NCBI GenBank assembly: GCA_016713535.1
Contig: JADJOY010000016.1
Span: 62,001 to 126,000 of the forward strand
DNA: 64,000 nucleotides
Reading direction: 5' to 3'
Source of the DNA: Deltaproteobacteria bacterium
Lineage (GTDB): Bacteria; JADJOY01
The notes beneath the pieces were generated by a model. It was given only the letters and a program-made list of their open reading frames with translations, was not told the origin of the DNA and ran no database searches. The position numbers and the translations under genes are program-made. This document shows positions 1-9,350 of the stretch, piece after piece. Numbering within the stretch: position 1 is the stretch's first letter; the number at the start of each line of letters is the position of its first letter.

Positions 1-503
1 ACCGGCAGGAAGTCGACACTCTCCATCGCCCGGCCGAAGAGCCAGCCACCGATCAGTCCAGCGCTCCCGCCGACGAGCAGCGCGCGCCACAGGCTGAAGG
101 GCGCCACTCCCGTGGTGGGCCGCAGCGTGCTCGCCCCTCCGAGCCCCACGCCGAGCGGCAGTCCGAAGCACAGGACGTAGGCCACCAGATCGGGAAAGTG
201 AGCGCGCGCCGAGTCCACCGTGCAGAGCTCGGAGCCGTGGCCCTCGCGAATCGCCATCAAGCCCGCGGGCCACGCGAGCCACAGCAAGAACGCGTAGCCG
301 AGCCCCCACACCAGCCCGGCGCCCGGCGTCGAGAGGCGGTCGCCGCCCAGCGCCGCGAGGCCTAACCCGTAGAGCGCGCCAGTGACGACGCCCTCGGCGA
401 GCGAGCGTCGCACCAGCAGCGCGTACGCGGCACCGCCCACGGCGCCGATCGCGAGGCCCACGGCGAGCATCAACCGCCGTTCGGTCGCTTCGGTGATCGC
501 CAT
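1..503 (-). CDS. Partial multi-pass membrane protein (C-terminus outside window)
   Basis: The reading frame starts MAITEATERRLMLAVGLAIG and stays open to the window edge, so the C-terminus is missing. The visible 167 residues hold about four hydrophobic helices, with glycine- and alanine-rich segments near residues 12-30, 37-47, 58-76 and 100-118, so this is an integral inner-membrane protein. It starts 18 bp after the stop of the NADH dehydrogenase-like gene on the same strand, so the two probably form one transcript. I do not recognise the family. A link to respiratory or redox function is suggested only by position. Confidence 0.6.
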   Translation of the reverse strand, partial: MAITEATERRLMLAVGLAIGAVGGAAYALLVRRSLAEGVVTGALYGLGLAALGGDRLSTPGAGLVWGLGYAFLLWLAWPAGLMAIREGHGSELCTVDSARAHFPDLVAYVLCFGLPLGVGLGGASTLRPTTGVAPFSLWRALLVGGSAGLIGGWLFGRAMESVDFLP

Positions 504-521
504 GACCCGTCCCCCACCAGC

Positions 522-2287
522 TCACCGCAGCTCGATCGTCTGGACGATGTCGCGCGGGAAGAAGAGCTCGATCACCCAGTCGATCACCACGCGCACCTTG
601 CGCTCGAGCCCTGGCAACTTGCCGACGTAGATCGCCCGCCACATGAGCCACGCCAGAAGCCCCGAGAAACGCACCGTCTTGTGGCGGAAGAAGGGCACCG
701 TGAGCTCGGCGCACGCGGTGTGGTGGCCGACCACGCACAGGGCGCCGAGCGAGTCGAAGTGGAACGGTGCCGCCGCCTCGCCGCGCGCCGCGGCGACGAT
801 GTTGGTGGCGAGGGTGCGCGCCTCGCGCAGCGCGAACTGCGCGGTCGGCGGGCAGGGCTTGCCGGTCTTCGCGTCAGCGAGCGCGGCGCAGTCGCCGAGC
901 GCCCACAGACCCGGGCGCCCGTTCACGGCCATCGTGGGCTCGACGGCGATCGCGCCGCGCTTGTCGCGCTCGATCGGCAGCGTCTCGAGGACCGGGTTGG
1001 GAGCGGTGCCCGCGGTCCACACCAGCGTCCACGCGCGGATCTCCTCGGCGGGCTTGAGGACGACCACGCCGGGGCGTGCGTCGGCGAGGCGCTTCTCGAG
1101 CTTGAAGGTGACTCCGCGCGCGGCCATGCGCTCGAGCGCGTAGCGCGCGAGCGGCTCGGAGAGCTCGGGGAGGATCCGGTCGCGCGAGTGGACCAGCACG
1201 ATGCTCAGGTCGTCCTGGCTCAGGCTCGGGTAGTCGCGAGGACTCCGCGGCAGAAGTCGTTGAGCGCGCCCGCGAGCTCCACTCCCGCGAAGCCGCCACC
1301 CGCGACCACGAAGGTGAGCATCTCGCGGCGCCGCGCCGGATCCGGCTCGCGCGACGCAGCCTCCAGCATGTCGATCGCGTGGTTGCGGATCTTGATCGCG
1401 TCGATCAGCGTCTTGAAGTCGAAGGCGAGCTTCTCGACGTTCGCCATGCCGAGGTAGTTCGACACCGCGCCGAGGGCCAAGACGAGCTGGTCGTAGGCGA
1501 TCGTGAACGTCGACTCGGAACGCTCGTCGCTGCCCGGCACGTGCTCGTCGCGAGAGAGCGTCACGAGCCGCGCCTCGAGGTCGACACCCACGACCCGGGC
1601 CCGAACCACGTTGGTGCGTCGCAGGCTGGTGCGCAGCGGACTCGAGATGTGGGTCGGCTCGAGGCTCGATCCGGCGACCTCGGCGAGCATCGGCGTGAAC
1701 AGCAGCGCGTTGGTCTCGCTCACCAGCGTGAGCTCGAAGCTCGGATCGGCGCCGAGCTTTCGTTCCAGCGCCTGCGCGGTGGTCATGCCGGCGAAGCCGC
1801 CGCCGAGGATCAGTACGCGCGTCGTCGGCCTGGCGGGCGGCGGCGCGGGGCGGCGCTCGGGACCGAGGGCGCGCAGCGCGACCGCCGAGAACGCGTGACC
1901 GACGGCGCCGAGGATCGCGCCGTAGACCACCCACCCCGCCAGCTCCGGGAAGCGCTCGCGCATCCCGTACGGCGTCCACGCCGCCTCGCCGGTGGTGACG
2001 AGCGGGATCGCGAGCACGCTGGCCACGGTCCAGAGCGGCACGCCGAGCGCGGCGGCGGTCATCGCCGCGTCGACAGGATGACCGTGCCCCGGTCGGACCG
2101 TCAGTGCGTGGCCGGCGCCGACGAGCGCGGCGAGCGCCACGAGCCACCCCGCCTGCTCATGGGTGGCGACGAGCGGGAACGAAGCGGCGAGCCCCGCGAT
2201 CGCGCCGATCGCGGCGCGACGCAGGAAGCGATGGACCCCGCGTGCGGCGACGTCGTCGTCCCGTGTCCACGCCAGCGTCGCCGTCAT
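522..2287 (-). CDS. NADH dehydrogenase (type II)-like flavoprotein with N-terminal membrane domain, frameshifted
   Basis: Type II NADH dehydrogenases pass electrons from NADH through FAD to quinone at the inner membrane. The N-terminal 150 or so residues hold several hydrophobic helices, an extension that classic NDH-2 lacks. An FAD Rossmann motif (ILGGGFAGMTTA) and a second nucleotide-binding motif (VVAGGGFAGVELAG) follow, and after the break come a GDCAAL motif for the FAD tail and the NDH-2-type end (YVGKLPGLERKVRVVIDW). The frame breaks near 1237. Adding one base there gives NDFCRGVLRDYPSLSQDD, as expected for the family, and the span plus one base is 589 codons. I chose the start MTATLAWTRDDD; no clear ribosome binding site is visible. 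The membrane domain may only anchor the enzyme. Confidence 0.82.
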
Positions 2288-2744
2288 CGTCGCACCCGCG
2301 ACCCGGAAGGAGAGGGCCGGCCGCGGCGAGCGCCGCGACCGGCCATGGAGGGATCCGGGAATCCGCGAAATGGTGCGGCGAAGGGGGCCGATCGTTACAG
2401 CGACCGCGTCGACCGGCGAGAGACGTCGCGAGTGGAGCCGCGGCCGCGAGGGACCGCGGCCCTCCAACCGGACTGCCGGGCAACCGTCAGGTCGCCCGGG
2501 ATCCGCACGGTACTCAGCTTCGGGCACCGCTCTCGTAGCGGAGGGCGCGAGCCCGCGGGGGACCGCCCCCCCCGCGCTACGAAAATCCTCGTAGCGACGG
2601 GGGTTCCATCCCCCGTCGCCGGGTCTACCCGGCCTCTGTGAGCGACCCGGCGGGAGAGATCCACGGCCTCAGCGCGAAGCCGCGAGCGAGGCGTGCAGCG
2701 TCGTGGGCCGGGCACCGGACGCACAGCCCCCGCACGACGACATC
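2288..2744. other. Gene-free spacer with a repeat element
   Basis: No convincing coding sequence is seen between the flavoprotein start and the hairpin after the acyl-CoA ligase. The middle is occupied by a minus-oriented copy of the MITE-like repeat (separate entry). The rest is GC-rich sequence with no recognisable signal. Open frames here on both strands are composition artefacts. Confidence 0.6.
2530..2670 (-). repeat. MITE-like palindromic repeat, copy 1 (reverse orientation, one end degraded)
   Basis: Read on the minus strand this begins GAGGCCGTGGATC, like the left terminal repeat of the two full copies near 13.8 and 63.6 kb. It then carries the first core hairpin (GCGACGGGGGATGG and its complement at 2590-2620) and a second G/C-run hairpin. 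The right terminal repeat is not recognisable, so the copy is degraded. Confidence 0.7.
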
Positions 2745-2782
2745 GGACTGAATCTCGGCGCGATAGCGCCGAGATTCAGTCC
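2745..2782. terminator. Perfect 17-bp inverted repeat with a 4-nt loop
   Basis: The arms GGACTGAATCTCGGCGC (2745-2761) and its exact complement (2766-2782) flank the loop GATA. The hairpin overlaps the TGA stop of the acyl-CoA ligase on the minus strand. No T-run follows on either strand, so it is not a textbook intrinsic terminator. It could act as an mRNA-stabilising hairpin or as a weak bidirectional terminator. Confidence 0.6.
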
Positions 2783-4454
2783 TGCCAGATCACCGTCTTG
2801 CGCGCCGAGTACCAGCCGTCGGCCATCGGGCCGTAGCTCTTCTCGACCGAGCCGCGCTTGATCTTGAGCGTCGGCGTCAGGTAGCCGTTCTCGATCAGCC
2901 ACGGCTCCTTGGCGATCACCAGGAACTCGAGCTGCTCGTGGGGGTCGAGGGTGTCGTTGACCTGTTTCAGCAGCTCTCGAGGTCGGGCGTCAGGGTCTCG
3001 CGCTTGACCGTGCCCTTGGCGAGGTCGGCGCGAAGCTGCTCGGAGAGCACCACGATCGCGTGCGGCTGCGGCTGCCCCGAGCCAGTGACACACGCCTGCT
3101 CGAGCTTGGTGTTGGAGAGCAGCTTGTTCTCGATCGGCGCGGGCGCCACGTATTTGCCCTTGCTGGTCTTGAAGAGCTCCTTCACGCGGCCGGTGATCTT
3201 GAGGCGCCCCTTCTCGTCCATCTCGCCGCGGTCACCGGTCTTCAGGAAGCCGTCCTCGGTCATGACCTCGGCGGTGAGCTCGGGCGCCTTGTAGTAGCCG
3301 AGCATGGTTCCCGGGCTCTTGACCTCGATCTCGCCTGCGGGGCTGATGCGGCACTCGCAGTCGGGATACGCGGTACCGACGTAGCCGACGCGCGCCTCGC
3401 CGGGCTCGGACGCGTGCGAGTACGAGAAGTTCTCGGTCATGCCGTAGCCCTCGAGGAGCTCGAGACCGAGCCGGCGGTACCAGCCGATCACGTCGGCGGG
3501 GATCGGCGCCGAGCCGCTGCCCGCGAAGCGCACGCTGTCGAGCCCCAGCCCCTTGAGCACCTTCTTGCCGACGATCCCCTTCACCACCGGGATCTTGAGC
3601 AGGCGATCGAGCTTCTCGGGCGGCATCTTCGCGAACACGCCGAGCTGGAACTTGAGCCACAGCCGCGGCACCGAGATGAAGAGCGTGGGACGCGCCCGCT
3701 GCAGGTCCTGGACGAAGGTGTCGAGCGACTCCGCGAAGTAGATGTGGAAGCCCGAAGCCATCGAGCCCATCTCGACGACGAAGCGCTCGAACGCATGGGC
3801 GAGCGGCAGGTACGAGAGCATGCGGTCGTCATGAGTCACGTCGAGGTGCTTGCAGATGCCGACGCCGGAGACGCCCATGGTGTGAAAGCTGTGCATCACG
3901 CCCTTGGGAGTACCGGTCGAGCCCGACGTGTAGATGATCGTGGCGAGGTCATCGGCCTCGCGCACGGGGCTGTCCCGCAGCGGCTGGGTGCTGGCGATGA
4001 TCGCGTCCCAGGTGGGTGCCCCGCTGATCGGGCTCATCGGCAGCGCGATGCGCTGCAGCGATGCCGGCACGCCATCCTTCATCATGTCCCACGCGTCGAG
4101 CTTGCCGATCAGGATGACCTTCGCGCCGCTGTGATCGAGGATCTGACCGACGGTGTCCGAGGTCAGGTTCGGGTAGAGCGGGATCGACACGTGACCGGCC
4201 ATCCAGATCGCCAGGTCGGTCATGATCCAGTGCGCCTGGTTCTTCGCCATCAGCGCGATGTGGCTGCGCGGCGGGAGGCCGAGCGACTTGAGGTAGGCGG
4301 CCATGCGCCGGACCTCGTCCATGGCCTGCGCCCACGACCACTCCCGCGTCGGCGCGCCCGTCATCGGCTGGGTCAGGTAGGTCTTGCTCGCGAGGTGCTT
4401 TTCCCAGTGGTAGGCATTCTCGAGCGCGAGTGGTGAGTCGATGCGCTGGGCCAT
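2776..4454 (-). CDS. Long-chain fatty acid-CoA ligase-like AMP-forming enzyme, frameshifted
   Basis: This family activates a carboxylic acid, usually a fatty acid, with ATP to an acyl-adenylate and then to acyl-CoA. The AMP-binding P-loop (TIIYTSGSTGTPKG), the LEGYGMTE motif, the TGDRGEMDEKGRLKITGR motif and the KYVAPAPIE region are all present. The frame breaks near 2977: the upstream part stops after LTPDLE, and the next frame continues ELLKQVNDTLDPHEQLEF through the conserved end (NGYLTPTLKIKRGSVEK). Adding one base (a second GAG codon) gives 560 codons, normal for the family. The ATG follows a good GGGAGGG ribosome binding site. The substrate is inferred only from resemblance to long-chain ligases. 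Confidence 0.88.
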
Positions 4455-4619
4455 GGCTGTCCCTCCCCTCAGCGGGCCGGCGAAGCACGGCCCACGCGGA
4501 TCCCCGTTGTGCGCGGCCATCCGCGCGAACGGCCAGTATTCGCCGCGGAATGCCCCGGTTCAACCCGGACGCTCCATGGTGCTCGTGGCGGGGGGGATCC
4601 CCGCGGTAGGGTCGGGGCG

Positions 4620-5675
4620 ATGACCTCCCGCCCGGAGCTGCGTGCCGCGAAACGTGTGATCCGCCAACGCTGGCTCGCGCCCGCTCGCGAGCTGGCGCCA
4701 CACCTTCCGCCACAGCGGCGCCCCAGGCGGGGCGGAGGCGCGGGCGGACCACTGCCTGCCCTCGTCCACGGTCTCTCGATCGGGTTCAAGGTCGTCGCAG
4801 GCGAGCCCGTCCGCCGTCTCGCGGTGCGCGTCCACGTGACGCGCAAGGAGCCGCTCGCCGCGTTGCCGCGCCGGATGCGGATCCCGCGCACGATCGACGG
4901 CATCCCCACCGACGTCGTCGAGATGCCGGTGTTCCGCGCCGCCATGGCGGGGGCGCGCGCGCTCGCGTCGCCCTCCGCGCCCTGCCCGGACCTGCAGGGC
5001 CGCCTGCGGCCGCTCGTACCGGGAGCGAGCGCCGCTCATCCAGACGTCGCCGGAGGCTCGATCGGAGCGTTCGTGCGCTCGCTGCGATCCGGAGATCCGC
5101 CCGGGGCACGCTACCTGCTGAGCTGCGCGCACGTGCTCGCCCCCGGCTCGGAGCCCGCCACCGAGGCCCGCGTCCTCCAGCCCGCCGCGGCCCACGGCGG
5201 CGACGACGACGACGAGGTCGCCACCTTCGCGCGTGCGGTGCCGATCGATCCCGCACGGGCCGAGGTCGACGCGGCGATCGCCCTCGTCGACGGGGCGACC
5301 CACTGCCGCAACGAGGTGTGCGGCCTCGGCCACCTCGGCGCGAGCCGCAAGGCCCGGCTCCGCGAGGCCGTACGCAAGGCGGGCGCGGTCACCGGCCTCA
5401 CGACCGGCCGCATCGACGACGTCGACGCCGACCAGATCGTGTGGCTGCCGGGCATCGGGCCGGTCCAGTTCGAGGACCAGCTCCTGATCGTCGGCAGCGG
5501 CGCGAGCGCGGTGTTCGCGACCAAGGGCGACAGCGGCGCGCTGGTGCTCGGCGACTCCGATCGCGCGGCGCTCGGCCTTTACTTCGCCGGTCCGGACGAC
5601 GGATCGTTGGCGCTCGCGAACCCGATCCGGCGCGTGGAGGCGCTGCTCGGCGTGCGCGGGTGGATCGACGGATGA
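4620..5675 (+). CDS. Trypsin-fold serine protease-like protein
   Basis: A chymotrypsin-fold catalytic triad can be proposed: His171 in LLSCAHVLA, Asp217 in VDAAIALVD and Ser305 in TKGDSGALVL. The GDSG box and the CAH motif are the hallmarks of S1-like peptidases. The protein has 351 residues and no signal peptide. The first 130 residues are Arg/Pro-rich and carry no domain I recognise. The ATG is preceded by a G-rich stretch rather than a clear Shine-Dalgarno site. The next gene starts 46 bp downstream on the same strand and may be cotranscribed. The substrate is unknown; the protein could act in the cytoplasm or be exported by an unrecognised route. Confidence 0.75.
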   Translation: MTSRPELRAAKRVIRQRWLAPARELAPHLPPQRRPRRGGGAGGPLPALVHGLSIGFKVVAGEPVRRLAVRVHVTRKEPLAALPRRMRIPRTIDGIPTDVVEMPVFRAAMAGARALASPSAPCPDLQGRLRPLVPGASAAHPDVAGGSIGAFVRSLRSGDPPGARYLLSCAHVLAPGSEPATEARVLQPAAAHGGDDDDEVATFARAVPIDPARAEVDAAIALVDGATHCRNEVCGLGHLGASRKARLREAVRKAGAVTGLTTGRIDDVDADQIVWLPGIGPVQFEDQLLIVGSGASAVFATKGDSGALVLGDSDRAALGLYFAGPDDGSLALANPIRRVEALLGVRGWIDG

Positions 5676-5721
5676 GCGGCGCGCGCCGGAGCCCGCCGCG
5701 GCCGCGAGAGGGGAGCGACCG

Positions 5722-6924
5722 ATGACGCGAGCCCGAACCTCGATCGAGTGGTTACGCCACACCTTCGTCGCCGTGTGCTGGGTGAGCGGCCTGGGCTGCT
5801 CGGTGATCCTGCCGGCCCACCCTCGCTCCCTCGACCGCGACGGCGAGGACGTCACGGTGCGGATGCTGGGCTGTGCGGACCTCGCCGCCGACGCGGCGCT
5901 GCGCGACGCCTACCGAGCCACGTTCCAGGTCTCCACCGAGACGGTCTGCGCACGCGCGCTCACGAGCGAGACCGAATACGTGCTGCGGCGCGGCTCCGAC
6001 GTGCTCTACGCCGGCCCATCGCTCAACGCGGCCCTCGAGCGCGTCTCGTCGTTCTCTGCCTCGGCGCTGCCGGCGATCGCGGTGCAAGCGGGTGCCTGGG
6101 CCGCCGGCGCCGCGGTCGACTTCGTGGCGCGTGAGCTCGCCGAGGAAGCGGATCGCTACACCGCCCAGTACGAGGGTCGGGTGTTCTTCGACCGCTTCTG
6201 GACCCGCGAGCTCTCGCCGGAGGAACCCGCGACGCTCACTGCGGTGCAAGCGCGCGCGCTCGCCGAGAGCGGCGCCGAGCTCTCCGTGCGCCGCGCCTCG
6301 ATGCGGCAGACGTATCTCGGCTTCGAGCTCCGCCGCTCGACCCGCGCCCACACGCCCTCGTTTCGGCTCGTGATGGGGATCGCGCCCTCCGCCGACCAGC
6401 AGGTGTTCTCGCTCGCGCCGCTCGTCGCCGAGCGCGCGTCGAGCAAGGCCAAGGTCCTCGCCGACCGCGGCTGGACCTACCTGCCGATCCCCTACGGCTG
6501 GCTCCTCGACGCCGGCGACGAGGTGGCGACCCACGTCGACCTGGAGGTCGTCGCCACCTGGCGGACCGCCAAGGACAAGGCTGGCGAGCAGTCGATCCGC
6601 ACCGACAAGCTCGCGAGCCTGAGCTTCGACCTGCCGGACCAGCGCCTCCCACGCGGCATCGCGACCGACGGCGCGGCCGCGAGCGGCGCCTCCGCAGGCG
6701 CGCTCGCGTCACCCGGCTCACGCGGCGGGTGGTTCGGTGCGATCCCCACCTCGTTCGACTTTCGCGGCCGCGACGTCGGCCTCGGCACCGGGTCGATCCG
6801 CGTGCTGATCACCGAGCGCGATCCGTCGAACGCGAAGAAAGACCTCGAGAAGGCCGCGGAGGCCGTCGCGAAGCAGAAGGACCGCGTCACCGGGAAGGTG
6901 CGCGGGCTCGGCGAGAGCGGCTGA
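5722..6924 (+). CDS. Possible lipoprotein of unknown function
   Basis: I do not recognise this 400-residue protein. A hydrophobic N-terminal segment ends in SGLGC (Cys26), a weak lipobox, so it may be a lipoprotein. Residues 105-130 are Ala-rich and hydrophobic. The C-terminus is a charged, Lys/Glu-rich helix (KKDLEKAAEAVAKQKDRV). The ATG has a good GAGGGGAG ribosome binding site. It lies just after the protease gene, so the pair may be functionally linked, but no motif says how. Confidence 0.6.
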   Translation: MTRARTSIEWLRHTFVAVCWVSGLGCSVILPAHPRSLDRDGEDVTVRMLGCADLAADAALRDAYRATFQVSTETVCARALTSETEYVLRRGSDVLYAGPSLNAALERVSSFSASALPAIAVQAGAWAAGAAVDFVARELAEEADRYTAQYEGRVFFDRFWTRELSPEEPATLTAVQARALAESGAELSVRRASMRQTYLGFELRRSTRAHTPSFRLVMGIAPSADQQVFSLAPLVAERASSKAKVLADRGWTYLPIPYGWLLDAGDEVATHVDLEVVATWRTAKDKAGEQSIRTDKLASLSFDLPDQRLPRGIATDGAAASGASAGALASPGSRGGWFGAIPTSFDFRGRDVGLGTGSIRVLITERDPSNAKKDLEKAAEAVAKQKDRVTGKVRGLGESG

Positions 6925-6942
6925 CGGGCGCGCCTGCGCTCG

Positions 6943-9309
6943 TCAGTGTGCGGCGCGCGCGCCTTCGGCCTGCTGGACGGGGCTCGCGGCCAGGCGGTCC
7001 AGGATCGGCGCACCGTCGGCGCCGAGGCGGCCGAACGAGAGCACGCCGGTCGGGCAGCTCTGGACGCACGCCGAGCAGCGCACGCACTCGGGGTCCTCCA
7101 TCGGCTTGCCCTTGTTCGCGAACGCCATGACGTCGATCCCCTGATGACAGACCGACGTGCAGACGTTGCACGAGATGCACTTCTTCTTGTCGGCGAAGAT
7201 CCGGAACCGCGAGAACCGCGCGTAGACGTGCATCAGCGCAGCGAGCGGGCACGCGAAGCGGCACCACACCCGCCCCGAGAGCCAGAAGTAGCAGCCCACG
7301 CCCACGATCCCCGCGAGGCCGATGTCGACGAGGTGGTAGTAGTCGAGGTGGACGTACGAGAGCACGCCACTCGAGGCGAGCGTCGCGCTCGAGAGCCAGC
7401 GGTCGTAGAAGGACTGGGTGAAGCGGCCGAGCGACGTCTCCGGCGCGAGCCAGCTCAGCGCGCGCGCCGCGAACAGCGCGAGCGCCGCCGCGAGCACGAC
7501 CTGCCCCACCAGGTCGAGGCGGTTCCAGCGCGGGCCATGCGGCATCTTGCTTCGCTGGGTGTCGCCGACCGTCTCCGCGAGGGCGCCGCACGAGCAGATC
7601 CAGCCGCAGTAGGCGCCCTTGCCCCAGCGCCGCACCAGCCACGGGATCAGCACGAAGGTCTGTAGCGCGCTCACCACCAGCCAGGCCGTGAGCGGCTTCG
7701 CCGTGAACACGTTCCAGAGGAAGAGCGGCCACGCGAGCACGAAGCCGAACGCGCGCCAGTATTCGCGCCCCTGGCCGTAGCCCGCGACCGGGAAGAACGC
7801 GTCGGCGACGGACTTGCCGAGCCCGCCGTCGAACCAGCCGGCGTGTCCGGCCCACGGCAGGAGCAGGTACGGCAGCAGGAAGAGCGGCAGTACCTGGAAC
7901 GCCATCAGCGCGAGCGTCTGGCGGGCGACGTACGGTGTGCGCCGGCGCCGGATCCGCGCCGCTCCGAAGGCGACGATCGCGGCGGTGTAAGCGAGCGAGT
8001 AGTAGAAGCCTGGCTCGCGCAGGGTGTGGCCGAGCGCGGTGGCGAGCGCCGAGGAGCGGCCGGGCTCGGGCGCCACCAGGCCGTACGGGAACCAGCCGTG
8101 GCGCTGGAAGAGCTGGTTGAGCGCGCCGCCGGCCTTCCAGTTGTAGACGAAGGCGCAGAGCAGCAGGAACGCCCCGAAGGAGGCGATCGAGCGGCGCGTC
8201 CATTCGCCGCGGATCGGCACGCCCGAGCGGCGGAAGAAGGCGAGCGGCGCCTCGCGGCCGATCATCGCGAACACCACGTCGTTCGCGAGCCGCTGCTCGC
8301 CGGGCCTGCCGGCGGCGGCGAGCACGACCTCGCGTTCACCGACCTCGCGCACCACCGTGCCGAGGCGGACGTCCACGCCGGACGCGGCGCGCAGTCGCGC
8401 CACGTTCTCCGGCTTGGGGCGAGCGAGGTCGGCCCCCCGGTAGCTCAGCGTCACGCGTGCACCCGCGTCCGCGAGCGCGACCGCCGTCTCCAGCGCCGAG
8501 TCACCGCCACCCACTACCAGCACGTCCTTCCCGGCGTGGTCGGCCGGGTCGTGGAGGCGGTGGAACACCTTCGGCCGCTCCTCGCCCGGCACGCCGAGGC
8601 GCCGGTGGTCGCCGCTCTTGCCGATCGCGACGATCACGCGCCGAGCGCGGAGCGCATCGGTCTCCCCGTCACCCGATGGATGAAGGACGAGCAGCTCGTC
8701 ACGTCGCTCGACTCGCTCGATCCGGATCGTGCGCGGCTCGATCCCCGCCGCGCGACGCTGTTCCTCGAGCTCCTCGAGCAGGCGCTCCTTCACGTCCGCG
8801 CCGAGTTCGAGTGATCCCGCCGGCACGAGCTCGCTCGGGTAGGTGAAGATCGGCTTCGCCTTGGGAAAGTCGTGGAGGGTCTGGAACGGTCGCGCCGCCT
8901 CCAGTACCTCGAAGCGCAGGCCCGCCTTCTTCGCTTCCAGCGCGGCGGAGATGCCCGCCACCCCAGCCCCGACGATCGCCAGGTCGAGGACATCGGTGGC
9001 GGCGGCGCCGCCGTGACCGTCGCCGCCGTCGCGGCGAACGGCGAAGTCGGGCTCGGCGGCGATCGCCCGCACCGCCCGCGCGCCGCTGTCGGCGGCGAGC
9101 TTGAGCAGCGGAATCCCCGTGAGATCTCCGACGATGCGGAGCCCCGGCACCGCCGTGGTGCCGTCCGGCGCCGCCTCGGGAAGCGGCTCGACGGTCCCGG
9201 CGGGCCACCCCGTGTGCAGCCAGCGCGCATACCGCGCGAGCCACCCGAGCGGCGGCCGGCTCCACCCGCTGAAGGACGCGTTCGTTTCGATGCTCGATCC
9301 CCGTGTCAC
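6943..9309 (-). CDS. Thioredoxin reductase-like flavoprotein fused to NapH/NosR-type membrane polyferredoxin
   Basis: The 788 residues combine two modules. Residues 108-360 form a two-dinucleotide-binding flavoprotein with FAD motif GAGVAGISAA (114-119) and NAD(P) motif GGGDSA (267-272). The CxxC redox pair of thioredoxin reductases is absent, as in YpdA-like proteins. Residues 370-700 hold several membrane helices with Cys pairs CGWICSCG (from 568) and CRFACP (from 683), as in NapH, NosR and CcoG proteins. Two 4Fe-4S ferredoxin motifs follow (CISCNVCTSVC from 711 and CVRCSACVQSC from 742). It could carry electrons from NAD(P)H through FAD and iron-sulfur clusters into or across the membrane; donor and acceptor are inferred. 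It lies opposite the preceding gene, ending 18 bp from that gene's stop. Confidence 0.85.
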   Translation of the reverse strand: MTRGSSIETNASFSGWSRPPLGWLARYARWLHTGWPAGTVEPLPEAAPDGTTAVPGLRIVGDLTGIPLLKLAADSGARAVRAIAAEPDFAVRRDGGDGHGGAAATDVLDLAIVGAGVAGISAALEAKKAGLRFEVLEAARPFQTLHDFPKAKPIFTYPSELVPAGSLELGADVKERLLEELEEQRRAAGIEPRTIRIERVERRDELLVLHPSGDGETDALRARRVIVAIGKSGDHRRLGVPGEERPKVFHRLHDPADHAGKDVLVVGGGDSALETAVALADAGARVTLSYRGADLARPKPENVARLRAASGVDVRLGTVVREVGEREVVLAAAGRPGEQRLANDVVFAMIGREAPLAFFRRSGVPIRGEWTRRSIASFGAFLLLCAFVYNWKAGGALNQLFQRHGWFPYGLVAPEPGRSSALATALGHTLREPGFYYSLAYTAAIVAFGAARIRRRRTPYVARQTLALMAFQVLPLFLLPYLLLPWAGHAGWFDGGLGKSVADAFFPVAGYGQGREYWRAFGFVLAWPLFLWNVFTAKPLTAWLVVSALQTFVLIPWLVRRWGKGAYCGWICSCGALAETVGDTQRSKMPHGPRWNRLDLVGQVVLAAALALFAARALSWLAPETSLGRFTQSFYDRWLSSATLASSGVLSYVHLDYYHLVDIGLAGIVGVGCYFWLSGRVWCRFACPLAALMHVYARFSRFRIFADKKKCISCNVCTSVCHQGIDVMAFANKGKPMEDPECVRCSACVQSCPTGVLSFGRLGADGAPILDRLAASPVQQAEGARAAH

Positions 9310-9350
9310 GCGGCGCGCAGTCTAGCGGGCGGCCTGCCCGAGGCTCCGCC

